Under the pieces are notes generated by a model. That model saw only the letters and a program-made list of their open reading frames with translations, was not told where the DNA came from and searched no databases. A stretch of DNA of 22,670 nt from a virus. How positions within the stretch are numbered: position 1 is the first letter of the stretch; the number at the start of each line of letters is the position of its first letter. Below are positions 13,633-21,153 of this stretch, in pieces. The stretch is taken from the IMG/VR virus record IMGVR_UViG_3300027733_000215, positions 1-22,670 of that record; one strand, written 5' to 3'. The position numbers and the translations under genes were made by a program.

Positions 13633-15589
13633 TTACTATCTGCAAAGCCTCAACATTACCGAGCGGGCAACGCTTACAACGGCCTTCAGTGCGAATCAAG
13701 CGGTCTACTTATCTTTGTACGTCCCTGGACTAAAGGACACTGACAAGAGCATCATTCTCAAGTGCGGCTGGGGTGTCGGTGCGGCTGGAAGCGTTGAGGT
13801 CTGGTTTGCCGCAAACGGGAGCGCTCAGGTGTTCAAGTCCGGTGTAGTCGTTGGCACTTACGAGCGGGGAGATTCTAACATCGCTCCTGCCGTTGGCGCT
13901 CAGACATCCAAGTCTAGCCGGTCTGACTTCATCGGCATAATGATGATTCCAGCACGGCGGCGAGAACTGCTAGTAACAACTTCAGACGGTACAAACTTTA
14001 GCCATGTCTTTGAAGACCTAGACCCCGGCATCCAGAATAACATCTTGCCTGCTGCCGCTTTTAGTTGGTTGGTTCCAACCGGCCAGGCTACGGTTCAACT
14101 TGCTAAGTGCAACTTTGAAACCAGCGGCTACGTGCTATCGCAAGTCAAAGCCCTGCGGTATCCGCCTCCGGTTGGTGCTACCTTTAGCCCAACGTATGCC
14201 GGTGACAATGTCGGCTTTGGTGCTTACACTTTTACCGGGTCGGTAGTCAAGTCTGACGGAACGGCATACACGCCGAATGGTGCCATCAAGGACGTACGTC
14301 TAAAGGTTGCCCTTACGGGTGCAGGTACCGGCTCACTTGGTCTGTACTCAGCTGAAGGCGTCTACGATGCCACTATAGGTGCTACTTACAACGGCACGGT
14401 TGATGTTACGCAATACATACAGTCACTGAGCATGGCGGTAGATGAAGACGGCAAAGCCACCTGCACGATTGGCGCGATTGCTAAACCATTGATAGATGCC
14501 GGTATTCAACAAGCCAATGTGACATCAGACCGACCGGTTAGGATTGCGCTTGGTGATGGCCCTGCTGTTTATCCGGGAGTGGTTACCTACAAGGACATCT
14601 TTCGGGGTACGCTTCAGCCACCGAAGATAAAGTTTCTAGACCGTGACACAACGGCCAGTTGGGCAACCTATGTGTACAGCGGTACGGATCGTAGCCGTGA
14701 TTTTGACCTTGCTTGGTTGGTTGAGTCTTACCCTTACGATGGCATCTTGGCAATCAATGCCATCATCGACCTCATGCTGATTGCTGGCTATGATGCCAAC
14801 ATCTACTATGGTGGCTCTACTCCAGATCAAGAGCTACCGTATACCTCCAACATCTCGAAAGGTCAGTACACCCTTGCACCTGATTACGGAGATACCGTTG
14901 CGTCTTACTTAGACAAAATCAAGCAGGAATATTACGCTACTTGGATAACCGGTTGGATGCCTACCGCTTCCGGCTACCTCTACCAGTGGCTTGATGTGAA
15001 CGCCGCTAGCACGGCATCTACGATGACGCTATATCAAAGCATATCGACGGCAACCACGGCGGGAGTGGCTGAAGAGCTACGCCCGCAAAGGGTGATTCGT
15101 AGCCTTAACAGTTACAACGAAGAAGCCGAATGCACTCAGGTTACGGTCATTGGTCAAGACCCCAACACCGGTAAATTCATTCCGTATACACAGATAGATT
15201 CAGCCGCTGAGATTGCGGCAACAGCACCGGCATCAAGGCCTAGAAACTGGCGCGGAAGACCGGTGTGCTACCAGTTCCGAGACCCGGCGCTGAACACCCT
15301 TGATGCGGTTACGGCAGCCTGTTTGATGCTCTACACCCGGCTAACCACTGGGCGCACGATGATTGAGTTCGACGCTACATTCTTGGTTTACAACGTAAGC
15401 AACAGACCAGTCTGGCTTGGTGATGTCATCAAGCTGATGGACACAGACGGGGTTGGAGTGCTTGGCAACTATCGCATTATTGCCATCCCGTCTATCGAGT
15501 TTGTGCAGGAGAACACGGTCGGATCTAGTACGTTATTCAATGTGCGTAAGGCTTCCTACCGGGCAGTGTATGTGAGCGCAGGAACTTAG
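13610..15589 (+). CDS. Minor tail / tail-tip hub-like protein
   Basis: About 659 residues from ATG 13610 (upstream GGAAG only 3 nt away); a weak TTG at 13499 is an alternative. Residues 5-200 look beta-rich and lectin/jelly-roll-like (ERATLTTAFSANQAVYLSLY and SVEVWFAANGSAQVFKSG). The second half has the character of a tail hub: WATYVYSGTDRSRDFDLAWL, AINAIIDLMLIAGYDANIYY, DTVASYLDKIKQEYYATWI, and CTQVTVIGQDPNTGKFIPY, followed by TGRTMIEFDATFLVYN and PVWLGDVIKLMDTDGVGVLG, like gp27-type hub domains. Position between tape measure and fibre supports a distal tail or tail-tip protein. It is possibly continuous with the preceding 92-residue frame. It ends directly at the next ATG. Confidence 0.65.
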   Translation: MQIRASGDYYLQSLNITERATLTTAFSANQAVYLSLYVPGLKDTDKSIILKCGWGVGAAGSVEVWFAANGSAQVFKSGVVVGTYERGDSNIAPAVGAQTSKSSRSDFIGIMMIPARRRELLVTTSDGTNFSHVFEDLDPGIQNNILPAAAFSWLVPTGQATVQLAKCNFETSGYVLSQVKALRYPPPVGATFSPTYAGDNVGFGAYTFTGSVVKSDGTAYTPNGAIKDVRLKVALTGAGTGSLGLYSAEGVYDATIGATYNGTVDVTQYIQSLSMAVDEDGKATCTIGAIAKPLIDAGIQQANVTSDRPVRIALGDGPAVYPGVVTYKDIFRGTLQPPKIKFLDRDTTASWATYVYSGTDRSRDFDLAWLVESYPYDGILAINAIIDLMLIAGYDANIYYGGSTPDQELPYTSNISKGQYTLAPDYGDTVASYLDKIKQEYYATWITGWMPTASGYLYQWLDVNAASTASTMTLYQSISTATTAGVAEELRPQRVIRSLNSYNEEAECTQVTVIGQDPNTGKFIPYTQIDSAAEIAATAPASRPRNWRGRPVCYQFRDPALNTLDAVTAACLMLYTRLTTGRTMIEFDATFLVYNVSNRPVWLGDVIKLMDTDGVGVLGNYRIIAIPSIEFVQENTVGSSTLFNVRKASYRAVYVSAGT

Positions 15590-18520
15590 ATGGCATACAT
15601 AGACGGCACTAGAACATCAACGCTCACGATGTCACATACTCAGAATGTCAATGTTAGGATTTACAATCCGTCTGTCATTGCGCCAACTGACCCGACATGG
15701 CAAACCAACTTTACAGACTTTACCTTTGGTGGTCATTTAGGCTTTTCTGGTTCTTTGAAGGTTGATGTATTTAGATATCAAACAACGCCAATGGGGCCGT
15801 GGAGTTGGGAAGTTGGAGCAACCATAACCGTAAACAACGGACACGGCTCAACGAATACCGGCTTTGTCGTATTGTCTTCAGCCAATGAGACTTCAGGCAC
15901 AACCTTTGTAGATGTTAGCGTTACTTGTGCAGGTACCTTCAGTGCATCCGTATCAACCGATAAGTTATGGAACTTTGCCGAAGCGGCGTTTTCTTCTTCT
16001 AGCGCACCAACGCAATTCCCTAGCCTAACCTCTGTTACTTGGTACGAGATGACTACATCAGGGGCTACAGCGGCTTGTACCCTTACCGCTGGCAGTGGCT
16101 CGGTTGCGGTGTCAGCTGCGGCATCATCTAGGCAGACGGCAAACTACACGGCTACGCTCTCGGCAAGCGGTAACTGCACTGGGCCAGGTACACACAACTT
16201 TGCGGTGAGCCTTGCTAAGGTCAATGCGGTTGCCGTGCATGACATCACACACGCCCACACTTTCCACGACCAAAGTGCTACCGAGTGGAGCCTAAGCCTA
16301 AAGGGTGCAGTAGATGCTTTTGGGATATATGAAGGTGCTGGCGGAACGATCAGCACTTCATCATGCCTTGATCGTGCTGTCTCGATTATTGGCAGGATAC
16401 GGGCTTGGGAGGGTGCATACCCCGACAACCTCGATGTATTCGTGACCGGCTACGATGGCGGCACCCGTACGGTTATAAGCTCTGGCGGGTCTTACGGTGG
16501 GCAGGATACCTTTGTAGCCTACAGCACGACCACGGTGCTAACCGACCCGACGTATGGGAGCAACACGCTAACAACCAGCCTTAACGATGTCCCTGAATGG
16601 ATATCGGCGCAGCTCTCAAGCCTTGGGCTTATTGCTAACGGGGACTACTCAGCAGACAATCGTGTTCTCTTCCGTGGCTTCCGCTTCAACGGTTGGTCAA
16701 TCGCTGAAACAAACAACCGTGCCATTTCTGGTACAGGTAACGACCGAACCTACAGCCCCTATCAAGGCATGTCTGGCTATCGGTATCTACAGATACAAAT
16801 CAAAGCGCAAAGCGGCACTAACCAGACCGGATACATTGAACTAACCGACTACAAGAACAATACTAAACGGTGGCAGGTTGTGGCTCCTACGACCTCCTAC
16901 AGCACGGTAACCCTTGACCTTTGCAGCCCTGATATCTGGAGCCTTGGTGCATTACCGGCAACTGAAGATAAAGATAATCCGTACCCTCGCAAGAATCTTG
17001 TTAATGCGGCGTACGCAGGTAGCGAAAGCCTTGACACCGCTTACTGGGGTATCACCAGCTGCAGACGGTTGCGGGTCTTCAGCGGATCCATTGACATTGG
17101 TACAACCACGCTGGTCTATACCAACACGGATTCTACCTACGTGCCTGATACCTTCATGGCGGCATTCGAGCGCATCACACCGTCAGTGGTATCTGAAGCA
17201 GACACAACCACCTACTTCTATGGGCGGCGCTTTTGGCAACAGGATCGCGATGGTCGCACGGAGGAAGAGTCTGATGTTTGGTGGCAGAAGACCGTAGGCG
17301 GTGCTACCGGGGTGACATCGTACAGCGTCCAGCCGGTAACCATTAGCGGACTATGTGACCAGATAAATACCTCCGATGATTCGATAGTCAGACACCCCGG
17401 ATGGGCGGCTACAAACTCGGTAGCCTACCCGGCGGGTGCTACTTGTACGGTGAGCCAACCGCCGCTTAGGGATTGTTTCCTCAACGGCGTAACCGGCTAT
17501 TCGACATGGCTAAGGGGCGGCGGTATCCTTGCCACCCCACACGCTACAATCGGTACAGACTTTGCTTACGGTCATCAACTGGCGGCTGGTACGATTACAG
17601 CCCAGACACTCTTTGACCGCATCAATGGTAACTTTCCTCCTGACCTTCCAGACCCTTTTGATGTCAACGGAGGTACAGATTCTGGCTTGTACTTGGCGGG
17701 TGGAAGTTTGCTCAGGGGCATCGCACACGGTGCCATCTTAGACAGCGCTGGAGACCCTGCCGCATCCGGTACGGTAGACCTGCTCCTTGCTACCACGAGC
17801 GCCAACCGTGGTACGGATAGCAGTCTAGATGCCGAGGGACGATATTACACCTCGGATCCCTGGGGGCTTGGTGAAAGCAACCACGATGTCATTCAAGGTG
17901 CTAACAACATTGGTTTAGATCCGCTTCATACTAGCCACCGCTTCCGCTGTTGGTTCCGGAGCTTGACGGCGGCAGGTGGTTGCCTATCGGTTGATGTAGC
18001 CCCGAATAAACGGCTCTGCTATGCCAACGTGGAGAGCCATACGGTACGGCTACACTTTGCCGATGGGCCTAACGCCACCAATTTCTCAGAAGTCATAACC
18101 GGCATTACCGAAGTTGATTGCGTGGCTATTGCCTACGACCCTACCAGCGCAGTAAGCCGACTTTACATCTTGGTTGAGAAACAATCCGGCGGCGGGGTGT
18201 CATCGTACTACACCGACAACGAGGGAGGGAGCGTATCCGTGGCAACAGTAGTGAGCGCAACAGGCAACAATGTCAGCGTTGGTATCAACCCTATGGGAAA
18301 AAGAATCGTAGCCTTTAGGGGTGCCAGCAATGACCTCTACCGGGTCATCTATGACCCACAGGGCAACGTCATCACGGCAAGTAGTGCAGTGGTGGCAAGC
18401 GGGGTAAGCAACGACCAGACGGCGATTGCTTGGAGACTTGGTAGATGGTTCCTCTACTACCACGATACAGCCGGCATTACGCAACTGACCAGTCTGGATG
18501 ATGGCGAGACATTCGCCTAA
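15590..18520 (+). CDS. Large tail fibre / receptor-binding protein with C-terminal Asp-box
   Basis: A 976-residue, Ser/Thr/Gly-rich, beta-rich protein at the end of the tail module and just before lysis, where host-recognition fibres usually lie. An AGGA sits 7-10 nt before the ATG. The N-terminal ~200 residues look like repeated beta-sandwich segments (GATITVNNGHGSTNTGFVVL and FVDVSVTCAGTFSASVSTD). Residues ~400-520 contain GYIELTDYKNNTKRW and VTLDLCSPDIWSLG, suggesting a carbohydrate-binding-like domain. The last ~150 residues form propeller-like repeats (NDLYRVIYDPQGNVITAS, then RWFLYYHDTAGITQLTSLDD), and the very end SLDDGETF (968-975) fits the Asp-box SxDxGxTF of BNR/sialidase propellers. 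Enzyme activity is not demonstrated. An unusually strong AGAGGAGG follows its stop. Confidence 0.7.
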   Translation: MAYIDGTRTSTLTMSHTQNVNVRIYNPSVIAPTDPTWQTNFTDFTFGGHLGFSGSLKVDVFRYQTTPMGPWSWEVGATITVNNGHGSTNTGFVVLSSANETSGTTFVDVSVTCAGTFSASVSTDKLWNFAEAAFSSSSAPTQFPSLTSVTWYEMTTSGATAACTLTAGSGSVAVSAAASSRQTANYTATLSASGNCTGPGTHNFAVSLAKVNAVAVHDITHAHTFHDQSATEWSLSLKGAVDAFGIYEGAGGTISTSSCLDRAVSIIGRIRAWEGAYPDNLDVFVTGYDGGTRTVISSGGSYGGQDTFVAYSTTTVLTDPTYGSNTLTTSLNDVPEWISAQLSSLGLIANGDYSADNRVLFRGFRFNGWSIAETNNRAISGTGNDRTYSPYQGMSGYRYLQIQIKAQSGTNQTGYIELTDYKNNTKRWQVVAPTTSYSTVTLDLCSPDIWSLGALPATEDKDNPYPRKNLVNAAYAGSESLDTAYWGITSCRRLRVFSGSIDIGTTTLVYTNTDSTYVPDTFMAAFERITPSVVSEADTTTYFYGRRFWQQDRDGRTEEESDVWWQKTVGGATGVTSYSVQPVTISGLCDQINTSDDSIVRHPGWAATNSVAYPAGATCTVSQPPLRDCFLNGVTGYSTWLRGGGILATPHATIGTDFAYGHQLAAGTITAQTLFDRINGNFPPDLPDPFDVNGGTDSGLYLAGGSLLRGIAHGAILDSAGDPAASGTVDLLLATTSANRGTDSSLDAEGRYYTSDPWGLGESNHDVIQGANNIGLDPLHTSHRFRCWFRSLTAAGGCLSVDVAPNKRLCYANVESHTVRLHFADGPNATNFSEVITGITEVDCVAIAYDPTSAVSRLYILVEKQSGGGVSSYYTDNEGGSVSVATVVSATGNNVSVGINPMGKRIVAFRGASNDLYRVIYDPQGNVITASSAVVASGVSNDQTAIAWRLGRWFLYYHDTAGITQLTSLDDGETFA

Positions 18521-18530
18521 AGAGGAGGGG
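18521..18530 (+). promoter_or_regulatory. Strong Shine-Dalgarno (AGAGGAGGGG) immediately after fibre stop
   Basis: AGAGGAGGGG begins at the base after the TAA of the fibre gene. The only starts at usable spacing are GTG 18530 and GTG 18533 of the small frame below; the endolysin ATG is 85 nt further on. A sequence this close to the anti-SD consensus is unlikely to be idle. Confidence 0.6.
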
Positions 18531-18532
18531 TG

Positions 18533-18646
18533 GTGGGCAGTTTGAGGAAACAGCAAAGGGAAGAAGCCTGCCCAGCGTGTCGGGAGATAAGGTCGACAAA
18601 GGGAGTATATCGCTATGACAAGACCTATCGCTTTAAGGGCAGCTAA
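18533..18646 (+). CDS. Small basic protein with a CxxC knuckle, overlapping the endolysin start
   Basis: A 37-residue frame starting at GTG 18533 (or GTG 18530), 4 nt behind a perfect AGGAGG. Its product carries a CPAC motif (REEACPACREIRSTKG) and a basic-aromatic tail (YRYDKTYRFKGS). One CxxC pair alone would need a dimer to bind zinc. The 3' end overlaps the first 32 nt of the endolysin gene in another frame, so its translation may open or couple the endolysin start. A 7-bp inverted pair TGGGCAG/CTGCCCA (18534-18540, 18568-18574) lies inside. It may be a real small gene, a translational lead for lysis timing, or chance; the strong ribosome site favours translation. Confidence 0.4.
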   Translation: MGSLRKQQREEACPACREIRSTKGVYRYDKTYRFKGS

Positions 18647-19151
18647 AGAAGCCCTAGACAACATCGGTGTTCAGGAAACCGGAGACAATCGCGGCAAGGC
18701 GGTTGAGACCTACCAAGCATCAACGGTTCCACCTATACCACCGGGTAGCCCGTGGTGTGCTGCCTTTGTTGTCTACCGGCTAAAGAATGCAGCTCATGAC
18801 CTATCGCTAACAATCCCGGTTGACTGGCCACGCTCTGGCTATTGTCCCGATCATGGCAACTGGGCGCGGCATACAGGTAAGTGGCTAAGCGTGAAGGATG
18901 CGGAAGCCGATCATACCAAAGTACGCATCGGTGACCTTGTGTGCTTTTGGTTTGCACCGCTGAACCGGCTTGCCCATATCGGTATTGTGATCGGCGTATT
19001 CCCCTGGGGGGTCAAGACCGTTGAGGGTAACACCTCACCTGAGATGGAAGATGAGGATGCAGTAACGCGTGAAGGTGACGGGGTCTATCGCAAGGCCAGA
19101 GCATGGCGTGAGCTAGGCAGTAACGGTGGATTTGTTTCCATAGACTGGTAG
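18615..19151 (+). CDS. Endolysin-type peptidase/amidase (CHAP/NlpC-P60-like, TIGR02594-like)
   Basis: A 178-residue papain-like cysteine hydrolase expected to cut peptidoglycan at lysis or DNA entry. The catalytic Cys48 lies in GSPWCAAFVVYRL, His121 in RLAHIGIVIG, and a polar Asn139 in TVEGNTS, the order and spacing of CHAP-like TIGR02594 proteins; the line RIGDLVCFWF before the His is also typical. There is no signal peptide and no separate cell-wall-binding domain, so a holin is needed for release. The start at ATG 18615 has GGGAG 9 nt upstream. The gene follows the fibre and is followed by a strong terminator, ending the main late transcript. A virion-associated role is an alternative. Confidence 0.82.
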   Translation: MTRPIALRAAKEALDNIGVQETGDNRGKAVETYQASTVPPIPPGSPWCAAFVVYRLKNAAHDLSLTIPVDWPRSGYCPDHGNWARHTGKWLSVKDAEADHTKVRIGDLVCFWFAPLNRLAHIGIVIGVFPWGVKTVEGNTSPEMEDEDAVTREGDGVYRKARAWRELGSNGGFVSIDW

Positions 19152-19178
19152 AATATCTGCGGGTCGAACGGTTGACCG

Positions 19179-19214
19179 AAAACCACTCCAACGCGCATCA
19201 TGGGGTGGTTTTTT
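19179..19214 (+). terminator. Rho-independent terminator after endolysin
   Basis: AAAACCACTCC (19179-19189) pairs with GGGGTGGTTTT (19202-19212) with one G-U pair around a 12-nt loop, followed by a run of six T (19209-19214). It ends the late operon and is followed after 6 nt by promoter-like block P4. Confidence 0.85.
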
Positions 19215-19220
19215 CTTTGG

Positions 19221-19229
19221 TGGGATACT
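19221..19229 (+). promoter_or_regulatory. Candidate extended -10 promoter P4 (TGGGATACT) behind endolysin terminator
   Basis: TGG+GATACT repeats the core of P1/P3, 6 nt behind a terminator T-tract. Here the ATG (19248) is 18 nt from the box rather than 6. If transcription starts near 19236, the mRNA would have a 12-nt leader beginning GAGG, a Shine-Dalgarno sequence 7-8 nt from the ATG. The base before TGG is G instead of T-G, so the extension is one base shorter than in the other copies. Confidence 0.5.
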
Positions 19230-19247
19230 GCTATCGAGGTATCACCA

Positions 19248-20153
19248 ATGACAGTCATTGAACATAAAGCGGAATCAAACGAACTCTCCTTGTGTCTTAT
19301 GTCCGATCTGCACATTGGTGGGCTACACGTAGACTATAACCTGATTGAGAAAGAGCTGAAACACGCCAAAGATGTAGGCGCAAAGATACTTATAAACGGC
19401 GATGTCTTTGATGCCATCATGCCGGGAGACCGCAAGCGATACCGGGCTAACAACTTGCACCCAAGGATGTTTGAGGCTGGCGATGACATGATCGGCGAAT
19501 CTATCCGCTGGGCTATTGAAATCCTCAAGCCATACAAAGACAGCATCATGATGATTGGCGATGGCAACCACGATGACGCGGTAGCCAGATACCATCACAT
19601 CGAGCCTGTGAAGCATCTTGTAATCGCGCTCAATGGCGTAGGTGACGCAACGATAAAGTATGGCGGCTACCACGGGTTTGTCCATATCAAAATGCCTATC
19701 AGTGAATCAACAGGTAATGCGCGCTGGGCTAACTACGTTATGCATTATCACCATGGTGCAGGTGGTGGCGCTCCGGTTACCAAGGGGGCGATTACCTTTT
19801 CCCGTGCGGCGATGTGGCTCGAAGGCGTGGATGCAATCTGGCGCGGTCACACTCATCAGCGGCAAGCGGGACGCGACAGCAAGGTATCATTCAACCCTAA
19901 AATCCTAGTGCCAAGCGAACGCGTCATAACGAAAGATGTGCTTACGCTGCGAACCGGATCATACATAGACACCTACACGGGTACGAGCAGCGAGGAGCTG
20001 ATAAAGCATGGCCGCAAAGATGGTTACGCGGCTTTGTGGGATGCGCCCAATCTCCCTAAGGGTGGCTTGATGCTACACTTACGCGCTGGGCGTAATCAGT
20101 CAAACCCTAATCAGCCACATCTTCCAAGGGTTGTAGACACCTTGGAGATTTAG
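19248..20153 (+). CDS. Calcineurin-like metallophosphoesterase
   Basis: A 301-residue phosphoesterase with the complete two-metal motif set: SDLHIG (Asp20, His22), NGDVFD (Asp52), GDGNHDD (Asn107, His108), HYHHG (His166-His169) and GHTHQ (His201, His203). Substrate cannot be told; related phage enzymes include nucleotide or nucleic-acid phosphodiesterases. The start at 19248 gives MTVIEHKAESNEL with GAGG upstream; the in-frame ATG at 19200 lies within the terminator and is rejected. The gene forms its own unit between two terminators with its own promoter-like element, the layout of a moron or separately timed gene placed at the boundary of late and early regions. No membrane or signal segment is seen. 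Confidence 0.9.
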   Translation: MTVIEHKAESNELSLCLMSDLHIGGLHVDYNLIEKELKHAKDVGAKILINGDVFDAIMPGDRKRYRANNLHPRMFEAGDDMIGESIRWAIEILKPYKDSIMMIGDGNHDDAVARYHHIEPVKHLVIALNGVGDATIKYGGYHGFVHIKMPISESTGNARWANYVMHYHHGAGGGAPVTKGAITFSRAAMWLEGVDAIWRGHTHQRQAGRDSKVSFNPKILVPSERVITKDVLTLRTGSYIDTYTGTSSEELIKHGRKDGYAALWDAPNLPKGGLMLHLRAGRNQSNPNQPHLPRVVDTLEI

Positions 20154-20158
20154 ACAGC

Positions 20159-20188
20159 AAAAAGACCACTGGGCAATCAGTGGTCTTT
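20159..20188. terminator. Bidirectional terminator between convergent genes
   Basis: AAAGACCACTG (20161-20171) and CAGTGGTCTTT (20178-20188) form a perfect 11-bp stem with loop GGCAAT. It has A residues on the left flank and TTTCT on the right, so it can stop the rightward metallophosphoesterase transcript and the leftward early transcript alike. Confidence 0.88.
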
Positions 20189-20217
20189 CTACTTTGGTGT
20201 TGCGCCTACAGTGTACC

Positions 20218-20550
20218 CTACGGCATCAGCTCTTTTGCCATGTCACCAATCCACGATTTGATTTGCCAATCTGAAGGAGCACCCATCGTAAATTGCTCAA
20301 CATCAATGTGGATGTCAACCCCACCGGAGCTGTAGACCACGCTAAGCAGCTCACCCTTGCAGGTGGTGAACCAGAGCATTCTGGCGATGTTGTGGATGGT
20401 GCATCGCAAAGAGCGCTGATACTGCCACGCTCCGAGCGCCTCATTCCATACGCTGGAAAAGTCCAGCTCTACGTTTTCAAAGGTTGTGTGGCCGTGCTTT
20501 AGCACGTCCTCTAACCTTTCCATTGTGTACACTTCTTCTACTACTGTCAT
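20218..20550 (-). CDS. Hypothetical early protein
   Basis: A 110-residue soluble protein, MTVVEEVYTMERLEDVLKHG to GDMAKELMP. It begins acidic/helical, then has ELDFSSVWNEALGAWQYQRS and LRCTIHNIARMLWFTTCKGELL, mixed beta/alpha, and ends with a short helix. The start has the strong GGGAGATAA ribosome site shared with the other early genes, and a promoter (TTGACA, 18 nt, TATATT) lies just upstream within the tail of the previous gene, so this last gene can be expressed by itself. It ends 30 nt before the bidirectional terminator. Family not recognised. Confidence 0.65.
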   Translation of the reverse strand: MTVVEEVYTMERLEDVLKHGHTTFENVELDFSSVWNEALGAWQYQRSLRCTIHNIARMLWFTTCKGELLSVVYSSGGVDIHIDVEQFTMGAPSDWQIKSWIGDMAKELMP

Positions 20551-20564
20551 CTATTATCTCCCTG

Positions 20565-20595
20565 CGGTGTATAACCACACCCGGAATATACACCG
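20565..20595. repeat. Inverted repeat CGGTGTATA / TATACACCG overlapping an early promoter (candidate operator)
   Basis: CGGTGTATA at 20565-20573 and its exact complement TATACACCG at 20587-20595 have centres 22 bp apart, about two helical turns. The right arm covers the -10 box of the leftward promoter at 20585-20614 and the left arm covers its early transcribed region. A further TATACACCG stands at 22210-22218 over the other leftward promoter. A repressor or activator site is inferred. Confidence 0.5.
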
Positions 20596-20614
20596 GATGC
20601 GGATATCTTGTCAA
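20585..20614 (-). promoter_or_regulatory. Leftward promoter for the 20550 gene
   Basis: Read on the minus strand: TTGACA (20614-20609), 18 nt, TATATT (20590-20585). Predicted start is near 20578, giving a leader of about 28 nt that contains GGGAGATAA. It overlaps the 3' end of the upstream gene and one arm of the CGGTGTATA inverted repeat. Confidence 0.65.
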
Positions 20615-21153
20615 ACTGTTTTTATCGTTACCGATTCTGAAGCCGGGATTATCTCTGTCCCTGGGGGCAGGTCACCAGCGGTAAGCCCTGTAAGCTTGCT
20701 AACCAAGATCGTGTGCTTTGTCTTCACCGCTTCCGGATCGTGCTTTAGGCAGTAGGCTACTGCTTGCTCTTCGTCAACCACCTTGACCCGCTCGGCTATT
20801 GTCCTAAAGGCAACCGTACCGAATGGACACGTCCATGTCTTGACCTTCAATGTGCCGTCGGCTTTGCGGGGTAGTTGGCTCATTGCGTAGTCTTGCAGCT
20901 GGGCGTTGTATTGACGCTCCAACCATTCAAGCCGGGCCTGATGCTTGCCGATCATCTTGCGGGTGTTCTCTACGATCGCATCAAGCTTGGCTTTTTCGGC
21001 TTGGATGCTTGCCTCGATGTCCATGCGCTTCCGCATCACCAGGAGCGCCAAGTCTTCAGGTGATTCGTTGCCCTTTATCCAGCCGGACATAGGGCCAGCA
21101 TACTCGCCGGTCTCCTCGTCCCATAGCTCGCCGTCTACTAAGTAATATCCCAT
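20611..21153 (-). CDS. Gam / Gp157-like coiled-coil protein (nuclease-inhibitor type)
   Basis: A 180-residue early protein. An N-terminal segment (YYLVDGELWDEETGEYAGP) precedes a long coiled coil at about residues 38-95 (RMDIEASIQAEKAKLDAIVE and RLEWLERQYNAQLQDYAMSQ). The beta C-terminus CPFGTVAFRTIAERVKVVDE leads to KTKHTILVSKLTGLTAGDLP and closes with IIPASESVTIK. Coiled coil plus this G-x-V-x-FR...V-x-V-x-DE and terminal E-x-x-x-IK layout matches the Gam host-nuclease inhibitor and siphovirus Gp157 families. The gene lies just after ERF, so protection of DNA ends during recombination is a fitting role. The start overlaps the ERF stop by one base (TAATG) and has GGAGG about 9 nt upstream. 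Confidence 0.7.
   Translation of the reverse strand: MGYYLVDGELWDEETGEYAGPMSGWIKGNESPEDLALLVMRKRMDIEASIQAEKAKLDAIVENTRKMIGKHQARLEWLERQYNAQLQDYAMSQLPRKADGTLKVKTWTCPFGTVAFRTIAERVKVVDEEQAVAYCLKHDPEAVKTKHTILVSKLTGLTAGDLPPGTEIIPASESVTIKTV

Noticed and set aside
16321-16334. TGGGATATATGAAG inside the fibre gene, resembling the late repeat
   Set aside because: It has an altered box, no start codon behind it and lies deep in a coding region with no gene start nearby.
18534-18574. TGGGCAG/CTGCCCA hairpin as a terminator between fibre and endolysin
   Set aside because: The loop is 27 nt and no T-tract follows, so it does not look like an intrinsic terminator.
19200-19247. Longer metallophosphoesterase start at ATG 19200
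   Set aside because: That ATG is in the loop/stem of the upstream terminator and would precede the proposed promoter; the extension has no family resemblance.
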